Assembly (NCBI GenBank): GCA_030524455.1
Contig: JAUNGT010000025.1
Span: forward strand, 1 to 41,576
Direction: 5' to 3'
Source: Eubacteriales bacterium
GTDB lineage: Bacteria; Bacillota; Clostridia; Lachnospirales; Lachnospiraceae
DNA: 41,576 nucleotides
In this document: one piece after another, positions 1-8,016 of the stretch
How the letters are laid out: each line of letters begins with the position of its first letter
Position numbering within the stretch: position 1 is the first letter of the stretch
The notes under the pieces: generated by a model
Told to the model about the DNA's origin: nothing
Seen by the model: the letters and a program-made list of their open reading frames with translations, nothing else
Databases searched by the model: none
Translations under genes and position numbers: made by a program

Positions 1-425
1 AGGAGATACTCATAGGCTCACCGCTCATTATCATCGGTGTGCTGATCATCTACCTTTTCCGGTGGAAGCTGAATATATTATCGCTCAGCGAGGATGAGGC
101 AAAGGCGAGCGGAATCGATTTGAAGAAAACCAGACTTGTATTTATTCTTGCCGCAACGATGATCACCGCTTCATCGGTTTCCATGTGCGGGCAGGTAGGC
201 TGGGTAGGCCTTCTGATCCCGCATTGTGCCAGGATGATAACAGGCAGCAATAACCGCTATGTTATTCCGATCAGCATAAGCCTGGGAGCAAGCTTTATGA
301 TCCTGATCGATACGCTTTCCAGAAGCATAAGCGTGATAGAGCTTCCGCTTTCGGTGCTGACCGCAATCATAGGAGCGCCGGTGTTTATTTCTCTTCTTAA
401 GAAGAACAGGGGGACGCTGCGATGA
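1..425 (+). CDS. FecCD-type ABC importer permease, C-terminal part (5' end outside window)
   Basis: Inner-membrane permease of an iron/siderophore/cobalamin-type importer (BtuC/FecCD family). The gene enters the window already open in the frame that starts at base 3, so about 140 C-terminal residues are seen. Visible are hydrophobic membrane segments, the family's conserved stretch GQVGWVGLLIPHCARMITG, which corresponds to the BtuC region facing the ATPase, and the typical end motif LTAIIGAPVFISLLKK. Its stop overlaps the start of the ATPase gene (ATGA at 422-425), so the two are translationally coupled. The transported metal or chelate cannot be told; the binding protein is presumably upstream of the window. 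Family assignment is sure, substrate unknown. Confidence 0.93.
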   Translation, partial: EILIGSPLIIIGVLIIYLFRWKLNILSLSEDEAKASGIDLKKTRLVFILAATMITASSVSMCGQVGWVGLLIPHCARMITGSNNRYVIPISISLGASFMILIDTLSRSISVIELPLSVLTAIIGAPVFISLLKKNRGTLR

Positions 426-1207
426 TACTTGAAGTGCAAAACGGCTGCTTCGGGTATCCCAGGCAGGAAAAAATATTGAACCATATCAATCTCGGACTTT
501 CGGAAGGCAGGATCTTAGCGATATTGGGCCCGAACGGAATCGGTAAGACCACGCTTTTAAAGTGTATGACGGGGCTTTTGAAGTGGACGAGCGGCAGGAG
601 CCTTTTATACGGGGAGGACATTGCAGGCCTTAGACCGAAGCAGATCTGGCAGCAGCTTTCGTATATTCCCCAGTCCCATACCTTTGCCTTTTCCTTTACG
701 GGCCTTGAGATGGTCATGCTCGGCAGGAGTTCTCATATGGGAAGCTTTGAGCAGCCGGGGGCGAAGGAAATCGCCATGGCGGAGGAGATGATGGAGAGAG
801 TAGGCATTACGCATCTTGCTTACAAGGACTGCAATCGGATGAGCGGCGGCGAGCTGCAGATGGTGCTGATTGCCCGTGCGCTGATCAATGAGCCGAAGCT
901 TATCATCCTGGACGAGCCGGAGACGGGTTTGGACTTCCATAATCAGATATTGGTATTAAATATGATAGAGAGGCTGGCTCATACGGAAGGGCTTTGCGCT
1001 GTCATGAATACCCATTATCCCACAAATGCCTTATCGATTTCGGATGACGCATTTATGCTGAACGGAAACGGAGAATTCATATACGGGGCAACGAAGGATA
1101 TTTTAAATGAGGAAAATATCTCCCGCTCGTTTAATGTCAATGTGGCAGTCAACGAATTTGATTATAAGGGGCGCACGATTAAAACCATAGTCCCTGTTTC
1201 GATTTAA
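422..1207 (+). CDS. ABC transporter ATP-binding protein, FecE/BtuD type
   Basis: Cytoplasmic ATPase (261 aa) that powers the FecCD-type permease just upstream. Walker A is GPNGIGKTT (about residues 38-46), the signature is the variant MSGGELQMV in place of LSGGQ, Walker B is LIILDEPETGLD, and the switch histidine lies in MNTHYPT. The length is normal for the FepC/FecE group. The start ATG overlaps the permease stop by four bases. The C-terminal 40 residues (after about 220) are less typical and may be a small accessory extension. It is part of an operon running to the cupin gene at 2726. Confidence 0.94.
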   Translation: MILEVQNGCFGYPRQEKILNHINLGLSEGRILAILGPNGIGKTTLLKCMTGLLKWTSGRSLLYGEDIAGLRPKQIWQQLSYIPQSHTFAFSFTGLEMVMLGRSSHMGSFEQPGAKEIAMAEEMMERVGITHLAYKDCNRMSGGELQMVLIARALINEPKLIILDEPETGLDFHNQILVLNMIERLAHTEGLCAVMNTHYPTNALSISDDAFMLNGNGEFIYGATKDILNEENISRSFNVNVAVNEFDYKGRTIKTIVPVSI

Positions 1208-1220
1208 GAGGAGAACCGGC

Positions 1221-2066
1221 ATGGAGGATTTGAAAACAGTATTTGAAAGGACCATGAAAAAGTACGATCGTTTCGAGGAAAAGATCCCTGTTTTATCGGA
1301 GTTTATCATGGGCTATCGCTGGCTTATGTCCTGCGATGAGGACAACAGGCTTTCTCTGGCGCTCCGGGTAGGGCAGGAAAAGCCGCAGGCTGTATACGAA
1401 AGCTTTCTGCGTTCTCTCACAGGTCTGCGCTGCGATAAGGCGCTCGAAAAACTTTTTTCCGAAAATGATCCGGAGCTTCGGACCATAGCCGTAAGCCTCT
1501 GCAATCTCCTGGGGAAGAGCTTTAATTCGGAAAAGTATCTTTGCGAATACGGAATAAAACGCACGGAGGGCTTGAACTTTCCTTATGAGGTAAGCGGAAA
1601 GAAGGTCGGTATTATCGGCTACGGCCTTTACAATAACTTTTTCCTCGGGAAATGCGCGGAATTTCACGCCTTTGATTTCAGGGGCCCCAGGGGCGTGCTC
1701 AGCCTTCGCGTCGGAAAGGAAGAGAGCAGGCTTTATCCCGAAGGGATTCATTGGCACCTGGGAAAAAATGCCGTTGATTTTGCGGATGTGCTTTCGGAGC
1801 TTGACATCGTTATAATGACAGGGTGTACAATTGTAAACAACAGCTACAGAGAGATTCTTTCTGCCTGCAGGAAGGCGCAGATCAGGGGGATATACGGCCC
1901 CAGCAGTGAGCTCTGCCCCGATTATCTGTTTGACCTTGGATATAATTACATTTTCAGTGCCTCGGTTAAAAATAAGGATGACTATCTGAAGGAAAGCCTG
2001 AATCCCCTTCCTGCAGGCAATGATCTTGCGTACATGGATAAGTACGAGCTTGTAAAAATGTCGTGA
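1221..2066 (+). CDS. DUF364/DUF4213-like protein (putative heavy-metal chelation domain)
   Basis: A 281-aa soluble protein, with start supported by AGAGGAG about 7 bases upstream. The N-terminal half (about 1-125) resembles the DUF4213 enolase-like part; the C-terminal half carries a Rossmann-like glycine motif (VGIIGYG, about 128) and the phrase DIVIMTGCTIVNNSYREIL, followed by GPSSELCPDYLFDLG, which I recognise from DUF364 proteins. Members of this family are described as putative heavy-metal chelators and often sit with iron/molybdate-type ABC importers. Thirteen bases separate it from the ATPase gene, so it is probably co-transcribed. A role in handling the imported metal or chelate is inference; no reaction is known to me. 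Confidence 0.75.
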   Translation: MEDLKTVFERTMKKYDRFEEKIPVLSEFIMGYRWLMSCDEDNRLSLALRVGQEKPQAVYESFLRSLTGLRCDKALEKLFSENDPELRTIAVSLCNLLGKSFNSEKYLCEYGIKRTEGLNFPYEVSGKKVGIIGYGLYNNFFLGKCAEFHAFDFRGPRGVLSLRVGKEESRLYPEGIHWHLGKNAVDFADVLSELDIVIMTGCTIVNNSYREILSACRKAQIRGIYGPSSELCPDYLFDLGYNYIFSASVKNKDDYLKESLNPLPAGNDLAYMDKYELVKMS

Positions 2067-2078
2067 GGTGCGGTATCT

Positions 2079-2726
2079 ATGGATTTCGGTATTTTTGTAC
2101 CTGAGAAGGAGCATGAGCCCAGGGAAGGGCTTACGATTTCGCGAAGGCTTTATCAAAACGATATGGACAGTCTGAGCCTGTTCTCATTTGGAAAAGGCAC
2201 GGACATCAGTCCCGAGGCATACAGCTGTGGGGCCATCTACATCGGGGCAGGGGAGGACGGCAGCTTTGAATTGGGCGGCGACTCATTCCCCTTCAAAAGC
2301 GGAGACATGATTTACGTTCCGAAAAACCGACTTTTAGGAGCCTCGGCAGGGGAAAAGGGATTTTTGTATTTTGAATTATTAATGGGAAAGGAGACAATTA
2401 TGAATGAAATTTTAAAAGCAGGAGAGGTGTTTGCATTAAAGGATCTGATCGGGTATGAAAACGGCGGAATTGCCAACATGGATCTTGCCAAAAATGAGGG
2501 CATGAAGTTTATGATACTCAGCTTTGACGAGGGCTGTGAGCTTTCTGAGCACAGGGCGCCCGGAAATGCTCTGCTCTTTGCGCTTGAGGGCAAGGCGGTC
2601 ATAGGCTATGAGGGCAAGGACTATGAAATCTCTGAGGGGGAGAACTTCCGTTTTGAAAAGAACGGGCTTCACAGCGTAAAGGCAAAGGGCAGATTTAAAA
2701 TGGCTCTTCTCCTGATGCTGAAGTAA
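2079..2726 (+). CDS. Double-cupin protein
   Basis: A 215-aa protein with two cupin-like halves: about 1-107 and 108-215. The second half has the cupin pattern GCELSEHRAPG ... LFALEGKAVIGYEGKDYEISEGE ... NGLHSVKAKG, with one histidine in each motif that could bind metal; the first half lacks the histidines (YVPKNRLLGAS). An in-frame ATG at 2400 is preceded by GGAAAGGAG at optimal distance and would yield the second cupin alone (108 aa), which is the size of free-standing relatives. The gene follows DUF364 by 12 bases and closes the operon, as a terminator-like hairpin follows. Substrate and catalysis are unknown; a sensing or metal-sequestering role is possible. Confidence 0.8.
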   Translation: MDFGIFVPEKEHEPREGLTISRRLYQNDMDSLSLFSFGKGTDISPEAYSCGAIYIGAGEDGSFELGGDSFPFKSGDMIYVPKNRLLGASAGEKGFLYFELLMGKETIMNEILKAGEVFALKDLIGYENGGIANMDLAKNEGMKFMILSFDEGCELSEHRAPGNALLFALEGKAVIGYEGKDYEISEGENFRFEKNGLHSVKAKGRFKMALLLMLK

Positions 2727-2746
2727 GCTTCTCCGGATGATCACAG

Positions 2747-2800
2747 GCGGGCCTTTGGCAGCTTTCTGAAGTGAAATGCTGCAAAAGGCCCGCTGTTTTC
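2747..2800. terminator. Bidirectional rho-independent terminator
   Basis: Arms GCGGGCCTTTGGCAGC (2747-2762) and GCTGCAAAAGGCCCGC (2778-2793) pair with a single mismatch. A T-rich run follows on the + strand and an A-rich loop flank serves the - strand. It sits between the convergent cupin and Crp/Fnr genes and can end both transcripts. Confidence 0.8.
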
Positions 2801-3452
2801 ATAATATGATAAGCTCATTTTTCTTATAGTCTATGATGCCCTCTTTTTTCATTTTTGAGAGCTCTCTTGAGAGAGCGCTTCGTTCGGTCCCCAGGTAATC
2901 GGCAAGCTCCTGCCGGTTCATGGGGCTTTGCACCTTGGTTTCATTTTCCCCGTATGTGGCGATATACATGAGGATCTTGCCCCGGATGCTCTTTTGGCTC
3001 ATGATGTTTATGTGGACGTTTTGGGCCAGATTCATGGCGGCAGTCTGCTTCAGCAGGTTCACTGTCATGTGAGAGGCGTATTTGCAGCCCATTGCCTCGG
3101 TACGAAAAAGCTTTGTGAGCTTAAGCTGCATGATCCTGGTCTTTTTTTTGGCTATGATATTCATGATAGAGTTTTGCCCGTTGAGACACGCATAGGATGT
3201 ACCGAAGGCGTCTGAGGGCATGATAAGCTGCACATTTAAAATATTTCCCTCATTGTCCGTGTTCTGTATCTCCACCTTGCCCTCCAGAACGATAGCCGCA
3301 TAATGGATGATATCTCCCACTCCGTAAATTAATTCGCCTTTTCCGTAAGTCACTACACGGGCATCAAGGCAGTTGAGGATATGCTTTATGACGATATCAT
3401 TTATATCGGAAAAGAGCGGAGACTGTTTCAGTATGTCATAATATTCTTCCAT
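2799..3452 (-). CDS. Crp/Fnr-family transcriptional regulator
   Basis: A 217-aa one-component regulator. The N-terminal cyclic-nucleotide-binding-like beta barrel covers about 15-120 (LIYGVGDIIHYAAIVLEGKVEIQNTDNEGN), a dimer helix follows, and a winged helix closes it (about 145-217, MNRQELADYLGTERSALSRE as recognition region). The barrel lacks the clear RxS cAMP signature and there is no Fnr-type cysteine cluster, so the ligand is unknown. The order (metal importer operon, then this gene convergent to it) suggests but does not prove that it controls the neighbouring importer. Its ribosome-binding site (AAAGGAG) lies rather far, about 13 bases, from the ATG; no better start is visible. Confidence 0.88.
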   Translation of the reverse strand: MEEYYDILKQSPLFSDINDIVIKHILNCLDARVVTYGKGELIYGVGDIIHYAAIVLEGKVEIQNTDNEGNILNVQLIMPSDAFGTSYACLNGQNSIMNIIAKKKTRIMQLKLTKLFRTEAMGCKYASHMTVNLLKQTAAMNLAQNVHINIMSQKSIRGKILMYIATYGENETKVQSPMNRQELADYLGTERSALSRELSKMKKEGIIDYKKNELIIL

Positions 3453-3510
3453 ATGTAATGGGTAGCTCCTTTTTAAAAGCGGTTGCTTCTGTTATGTGAA
3501 AACTGATAAT

Positions 3511-3556
3511 GTAGTTAGCAATAACTAACTGTATCACTCTTTTGGGGGATTGTCAA
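3511..3556 (-). promoter_or_regulatory. Promoter and operator-like palindrome of the Crp/Fnr gene
   Basis: Read on the - strand there is TTGACA (3556-3551), a 17-base spacer and TACAGT (3533-3528). A perfect inverted repeat AGTTAG/CTAACT (3513-3518 and 3525-3530) overlaps the -10 box, a good place for autorepression. The promoter is direct reading; the operator role is inference. Confidence 0.6.
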
Positions 3557-3596
3557 ATTACAGCAGGAGCAATATTGCAATGGGCAAATAAATTTC

Positions 3597-3625
3597 TTGA
3601 CAACCGCAAAACAGATGCCTATACT
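3597..3625 (+). promoter_or_regulatory. Promoter of the riboflavin operon
   Basis: TTGACA (3597-3602), 17-base spacer, TATACT (3620-3625): near-consensus sigma-A promoter placed about 20 bases before the FMN riboswitch, so transcripts start just ahead of the aptamer. Confidence 0.85.
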
Positions 3626-3644
3626 GACTTTTATAAATTGAATA

Positions 3645-3755
3645 AAATCTTCAGGGCAGGGTGCGATTCCCTACCGGTGGTACAGCCCACGAGCCGCAAG
3701 GCATGATTCGGTGAAACTCCGAAGCCGACAGTACAGTCTGGATGAAAGAAGATTA
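3645..3755 (+). ncRNA. FMN riboswitch (RFN element)
   Basis: The conserved RFN core is easy to follow: TCAGGGCAGGGTGCGATTCC, then CTACCGGTGGTA, AGCCCACGAGCC, and GAAGCCGACAGTACAGTCTG before GGATGAAAGAAGATT. The closing P1 stem pairs AATCTT at 3646-3651 with AAGATT at 3749-3754. It binds flavin mononucleotide and here lies upstream of ribD with a terminator hairpin between, as expected for transcriptional attenuation of the riboflavin operon. Confidence 0.97.
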
Positions 3756-3759
3756 TGAA

Positions 3760-3828
3760 GCGCAGGATATTTTTCTGCGCATAGAATGATTGCTCTGGTA
3801 TGTGTTACATTCCAGAGCTTTATTTTTT
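3760..3828 (+). terminator. Riboswitch expression platform with terminator
   Basis: A small hairpin GCGCAG/CTGCGC (3760-3765, 3775-3780) is followed by the stem GCTCTGG/CCAGAGC (3792-3798, 3812-3818) and a T-rich run (TTTATTTTTT, 3819-3828). The ribD ribosome-binding site lies downstream of this hairpin and outside it, so control is by premature termination when FMN is bound rather than by hiding the RBS. Confidence 0.85.
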
Positions 3829-3877
3829 GCCTTGAACGATTTTGTTCAGGGCATTTTCTGTTTGCGGAGGTGATGAT

Positions 3878-4984
3878 ATGAATGACGGCGATTATATGAA
3901 AATTGCCTTGCGGCTTGCCAAAAAAGGCTGTGGATTTACTTCCCCCAACCCCATGGTAGGGGCTGTCATCGTAAAAAACGGACAAATCATCGGGCAGGGC
4001 TGGCACCAAAAATACGGGGAGGCTCATGCGGAGCGCAATGCTTTGGCGGCTTGTACAGACAATCCCAGAGGTGCATCCATGTATGTGACGTTAGAGCCCT
4101 GCTGTCACTATGGAAAGCAGCCGCCCTGTGTGGACGCTATTTTGGAAGCCGGGATTTCCCGTGTCGTGACAGGTTCCGATGATCCGAACCCACTTGTCAG
4201 CGGAAAAGGGCTCCAAATGCTGCGGGAGAAAGGAATTGCTGTAACGGAGCATATTTTACAGGAGGAATGCGACCGGCTCAATGAGGTGTTTTTCCATTAC
4301 ATACGAACCGGGCGGCCTTTTGTGGTGATGAAATACGCCATGACAATGGACGGAAAAATCGCAACCCATGCAGGACTGTCAAAATGGGTGACGGGAGAAA
4401 CGGCACGCAGCCATGTGGCAAAAATGCGTCACCGTTTTACCGCCATTATGGCAGGCGCAGGGACGGTGCTGGCGGACGATCCGCTGCTTACCTGTCGGAT
4501 GGAGGGCGGGAAAAATCCCGTTCGTATCATTTGTGATACTTCACTTCGCACGCCTCTGACCGCAAGAGTAATTTCCACGGCAAAGCAAATTCCTACCATG
4601 ATTGCAACCTGCTGTCAGGATAGGGGACGGCTTGCGCCGTATGAGAATAATGGCTGCCGTATTCTTACGGTCAGGGAAAAAGACGGTCATGTGGATCTGG
4701 AACAGCTGATGGACTTATTGGGACAAAAGCAGATTGACAGCATTTTGCTGGAAGGCGGCGGAACGCTGAACTGGTCGGCTCTTTCCGGTGGTATCGTACA
4801 GAAGGTTCAGGCTTATATCGCCCCAAAGTTATTCGGTGGAGAAGCTGCCAAAACACCGGTGGAGGGTACAGGCGTCCGTTCTCCCGCTGCAGCTTTTAAC
4901 CTGAGAAACAGCCGGATCATTCGTTTGGGAGAGGATTTTCTGATTGAGAGTGAGGTGGCGCAGAGTGTTCACGGGAATTGTTGA
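3878..4984 (+). CDS. ribD: Bifunctional riboflavin biosynthesis protein RibD (deaminase/reductase)
   Basis: Converts the GTP cyclohydrolase II product to 5-amino-6-ribitylamino-uracil phosphate in two steps. The N-terminal deaminase domain has the zinc motifs HAERNAL and EPCCHYGKQPPC; the C-terminal reductase domain begins near MKYAMTMDGKIATHAG and carries DSILLEGGGTLNW. The length of 368 aa is normal. I start at ATG 3878, which has GGAGGTGATG 7 bases upstream and gives MNDGDYMKIALRLAKKG; the 12 codons upstream in frame are leader. It is the first gene of the FMN-controlled operon and overlaps ribE by 20 bases. Confidence 0.97.
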   Translation: MNDGDYMKIALRLAKKGCGFTSPNPMVGAVIVKNGQIIGQGWHQKYGEAHAERNALAACTDNPRGASMYVTLEPCCHYGKQPPCVDAILEAGISRVVTGSDDPNPLVSGKGLQMLREKGIAVTEHILQEECDRLNEVFFHYIRTGRPFVVMKYAMTMDGKIATHAGLSKWVTGETARSHVAKMRHRFTAIMAGAGTVLADDPLLTCRMEGGKNPVRIICDTSLRTPLTARVISTAKQIPTMIATCCQDRGRLAPYENNGCRILTVREKDGHVDLEQLMDLLGQKQIDSILLEGGGTLNWSALSGGIVQKVQAYIAPKLFGGEAAKTPVEGTGVRSPAAAFNLRNSRIIRLGEDFLIESEVAQSVHGNC

Positions 4985-5612
4985 AGAAATTGGAACGGTG
5001 AACAAAATCAGACATGGCCGGCATTCCGCCATTCTTGAAATCTGTGCGGAAACGGTGCTCACGGATACAAAGGTGGGAGACAGCATTGCGGTGAATGGGA
5101 TTTGTTTGACGGTCACAGCGCTGCGGCCCGGCGCATTCACCGCAGATGTCATGCACGAAACCTTAACCCGCTCTGCGCTTTCGGGACTGATCCACGGCAG
5201 CCATGTCAATCTGGAACGGGCAATGCCGGCAAACGGCCGGTTTGGAGGACACATGGTGGCCGGTCATATAGACGATACCGGAAAGCTCATCCGCATCCAA
5301 AAGGATGACACGGCAGTATGGTTTACCATACAGGCAAAGCCCCAAATTATGCGCTATGTCGTAGAAAAAGGGTCTATTGCCATCGACGGTATCAGTCTGA
5401 CGATTGCAAAAATTGAAAAGGACAGATTTTCCGTTTCCGCAATCCCTCACACGGTCAGACAGACGATTTTGCAGGAAAGAAAAGAGGGGGATTTGGTGAA
5501 TTTGGAAACGGATATGGTTGGGAAATATGTGGAAAATTTATTGCTCCCATCCCGGAAACAGCAGACAAACGGCGCGATTACAAAAGATTTTTTAACAAAG
5601 CATGGCTTTTAG
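4965..5612 (+). CDS. ribE: Riboflavin synthase alpha chain
   Basis: Catalyses dismutation of two 6,7-dimethyl-8-ribityllumazine molecules to riboflavin. The start is the GTG at 4965, which yields the invariant N-terminus [10 protein letters not shown], preceded by GAGGTGG; it lies inside the end of ribD (20-base overlap, translational coupling). There are two lumazine-binding repeats: the first with [14 protein letters not shown], the second opening at [12 protein letters not shown] and containing [15 protein letters not shown]. The 215-aa length is normal. Followed after 11 bases by ribBA. Confidence 0.97.
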   Translation: MFTGIVEEIGTVNKIRHGRHSAILEICAETVLTDTKVGDSIAVNGICLTVTALRPGAFTADVMHETLTRSALSGLIHGSHVNLERAMPANGRFGGHMVAGHIDDTGKLIRIQKDDTAVWFTIQAKPQIMRYVVEKGSIAIDGISLTIAKIEKDRFSVSAIPHTVRQTILQERKEGDLVNLETDMVGKYVENLLLPSRKQQTNGAITKDFLTKHGF

Positions 5613-5623
5613 GAGGAGAATAT

Positions 5624-6823
5624 ATGACGGCTTTTCATACCATCGAAGAGGCGCTTGAAGATTTAAGAAACGGAAAAATCATTTTAGTGACGGATGACCC
5701 GGAGCGGGAAAACGAGGGAGACTTTATCTGTGCGGCCGAGTTTGCGACGACAGAAAACATCAACTTTATGGCGGCCTATGGCAGAGGCCTGATTTGCATG
5801 CCGATGTCGGAGGAGTATGTGAGAAAACTGAAAATCCCGCAGATGGTGGAAAGAAACACCGACAATCACGAAACGGCCTTTACCGTATCCATTGACCATG
5901 TGACAACTTCCACTGGAATTTCCGCCGCCGAGCGTTCGGTCACTGCTCTTGCGTGCGTATCCGAAAACGCAAGGCCGGAGGATTTCCGCCGGCCGGGACA
6001 CATGTTTCCGCTGCTCGCGAAGAAAAACGGCGTGCTGGAACGCAGCGGACATACCGAAGCTACGGTTGATTTATGCCGGCTGGCCGGTCTGAAGGAATGC
6101 GGGTTATGCTGTGAAATCATGCGGGAAGACGGCACAATGATGCGGACGGCGGAGCTTTCTCAACTGGCAGAGCGCTTCGGAATAAAATTTATTACCATAC
6201 AGGATCTGCAGAACTATCGTAAGTGTCACGACAGGCTGGTTGATCGGGTGACAACGGTGAAAATGCCAACCAAATACGGTGAGTTTACCGCCTGCGGATT
6301 TATCAACAGATTGAATGGCGAACACCATATTGCCCTTGTAAAGGGCGAAATCGGAGAGGGAAAAAATATTCTGTGCCGTGTCCATTCGGAGTGTCTGACC
6401 GGCGATACCTTTGGCTCTCTGCGCTGCGACTGCGGGCAGCAGTTTGCCGCCGCCATGACGCAGATTGAAAAAGAGGGACGCGGAATCCTGCTTTATATGC
6501 GGCAGGAGGGACGGGGAATCGGCCTTATCAATAAACTGCGTGCCTATGAATTGCAGGAACAGGGCATGGACACTTTGGAAGCCAATCTTGCGCTGGGGTT
6601 TTCCGGTGATGAAAGGGAATATTATATCGGCGCACAGATTTTGCGGGACCTGGGCGTAACAAGCATGCGGCTTCTGACAAATAATCCGGACAAGGTTTAT
6701 CAGCTTACCGAATTCGGAATGGAAATCACAGAGCGTGTACCGCTTCAGATGGACGCGACGGCTTATGACCTGTTTTATCTCAAAACCAAACAGAAGCGCA
6801 TGGGACATATTCTGAAATACTAA
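5624..6823 (+). CDS. ribBA: DHBP synthase / GTP cyclohydrolase II fusion (RibBA)
   Basis: Supplies both branches of riboflavin synthesis. The N-terminal half (about 1-200) is 3,4-dihydroxy-2-butanone-4-phosphate synthase, with the acidic metal-binding stretch [11 protein letters not shown] and later RRPGHMFPL and GHTEATVDL. The C-terminal half is GTP cyclohydrolase II, with the zinc cysteines in [18 protein letters not shown] and the GTP-binding RQEGRGIGL. The 399-aa length matches the Bacillus-type fusion. Start ATG 5624 follows AGGAGGAG by 6 bases; 16 bases separate it from ribH. Confidence 0.98.
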   Translation: MTAFHTIEEALEDLRNGKIILVTDDPERENEGDFICAAEFATTENINFMAAYGRGLICMPMSEEYVRKLKIPQMVERNTDNHETAFTVSIDHVTTSTGISAAERSVTALACVSENARPEDFRRPGHMFPLLAKKNGVLERSGHTEATVDLCRLAGLKECGLCCEIMREDGTMMRTAELSQLAERFGIKFITIQDLQNYRKCHDRLVDRVTTVKMPTKYGEFTACGFINRLNGEHHIALVKGEIGEGKNILCRVHSECLTGDTFGSLRCDCGQQFAAAMTQIEKEGRGILLYMRQEGRGIGLINKLRAYELQEQGMDTLEANLALGFSGDEREYYIGAQILRDLGVTSMRLLTNNPDKVYQLTEFGMEITERVPLQMDATAYDLFYLKTKQKRMGHILKY

Positions 6824-6839
6824 GAGGAGGCTTATCATT

Positions 6840-7307
6840 ATGAAAACATTTGAAGGAAAACTGGTATCAAAAGAAATCAAAGTCGGAATTGTGGCGGCAA
6901 GGTTTAATGAATTTATTACTGCCAGGCTGCTGGGCGGTGCGGTGGACGGCCTGCGTCGGCACGATGTGGACGAAAAGGATATTCATGTGGCATGGGTTCC
7001 CGGGGCATTTGAAATTCCCCTGATTGCAGCCAAAATGGCGAAAAGCGGAAACTATGACGCCGTGATTTGTCTGGGGGCGGTGATCCGGGGCTCAACCAGC
7101 CACTATGACTATGTATGCAATGAGGTTTCCAAGGGAATTGCCGCGGTTTCTCTGGAAACCGGTGTGCCGGTCATGTTCGGCGTGCTCACCACCGAGAACA
7201 TTGAGCAGGCGATCGAACGGGCAGGAACAAAGGCCGGAAACAAGGGATATGACTGCGCGGTGGGAGCAATAGAGATGGTAAACCTTATCCGGGAAATTGA
7301 AAAATAG
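6840..7307 (+). CDS. ribH: 6,7-dimethyl-8-ribityllumazine synthase
   Basis: Condenses the ribitylaminouracil with dihydroxybutanone phosphate to lumazine. The 155-aa protein shows the family marks [33 protein letters not shown] and GVLTTEN. AGAGGAGG precedes the ATG by about 9 bases. It is the last gene of the riboflavin operon; there is no obvious terminator behind it, and a promoter for the next pair starts inside its last codons. Confidence 0.98.
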   Translation: MKTFEGKLVSKEIKVGIVAARFNEFITARLLGGAVDGLRRHDVDEKDIHVAWVPGAFEIPLIAAKMAKSGNYDAVICLGAVIRGSTSHYDYVCNEVSKGIAAVSLETGVPVMFGVLTTENIEQAIERAGTKAGNKGYDCAVGAIEMVNLIREIEK

Positions 7308-7325
7308 TTAGTGCTCATGTATAAT
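7297..7325 (+). promoter_or_regulatory. Promoter inside the ribH 3' end
   Basis: TTGAAA (7297-7302), 17-base spacer, TATAAT (7320-7325). It lets the ATC-hydrolase-like/AlkD-like pair be expressed without FMN control. Confidence 0.7.
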
Positions 7326-7362
7326 ATACAAATAAATTCCATCGGATGATTGGAGATCTGAC

Positions 7363-8016
7363 ATGAGGTACAATGGCTTTTATTTCTGGATGTTCAGGAG
7401 CCCTATGAAAAAGGTTTTGACGGAAAAATACGACAAGGCGTATGCCGCCGAAATTATGAAAAAAAGCAAAAAGGTTTATCGGGAGCTGGTCGAACGGGCT
7501 GACGATATCGGCGACGATAATCCCATGGCCTACAATGAGTTGTTTGCGCTGGCCTTTGTCGCGCCTTATTTGGCAAGCGGGAAGAGAATTCCACCCAGGA
7601 CGGTGCAGGAGATGATGCGGCGCTCGCTTTACCATGTCAAATGGTATTTTGCCAAAACCGATCTCAATACCGATAAGGGAAAAGCGGCAAACAAAAAAAG
7701 TATCGTTCAGTATGCCAGGTGGTACACACCGGAAAAGGAGGCGAAATATCCGACCTCCTTCCGGGTGGATTTTGTTGGAGAGCCGTATGAGGGAGCCTGT
7801 TATTACCGTATTACCCGCTGCCCGATCTGTGTCTACACGGAAAAACTGGGGGTTTCCGAGCTGATGCCCCTGTTCTGTGAGCTGGACGAGGTTATGATTG
7901 CTCTCCAGCACGGCGTATTGCACCGCAGGCAGACGCTGGCAAGCGGAGGAGAGTATTGTGATTATTTCATCACGGGAAACCGGGAGAATGGGGGATATGA
8001 CGATGAGAAAAATTGA
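7363..8016 (+). CDS. L-2-amino-thiazoline-4-carboxylic acid hydrolase-like protein
   Basis: A 217-aa protein with the marks of the ATC_hydrolase family: a helical N-terminal half, then FRVDFVGEPYEGACYYRITRC, RCPICVYTEKLG, a DEV motif in CELDEVM, and the ending RRQTLASGGEYCDYFIT with a conserved Cys-Asp. The founding enzyme opens the thiazoline ring in bacterial L-cysteine synthesis, but most clostridial members have no tested substrate, so only the family is claimed. TGGAGA lies 7 bases ahead of the ATG. Its end overlaps the next gene by 14 bases. Confidence 0.8.
   Translation: MRYNGFYFWMFRSPMKKVLTEKYDKAYAAEIMKKSKKVYRELVERADDIGDDNPMAYNELFALAFVAPYLASGKRIPPRTVQEMMRRSLYHVKWYFAKTDLNTDKGKAANKKSIVQYARWYTPEKEAKYPTSFRVDFVGEPYEGACYYRITRCPICVYTEKLGVSELMPLFCELDEVMIALQHGVLHRRQTLASGGEYCDYFITGNRENGGYDDEKN

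Noticed and set aside
3842..3877. Longer N-terminus for RibD
   Set aside because: The 12 extra codons overlap the region right after the riboswitch terminator and lack a ribosome-binding site; GGAGGTGATG places the start at 3878.
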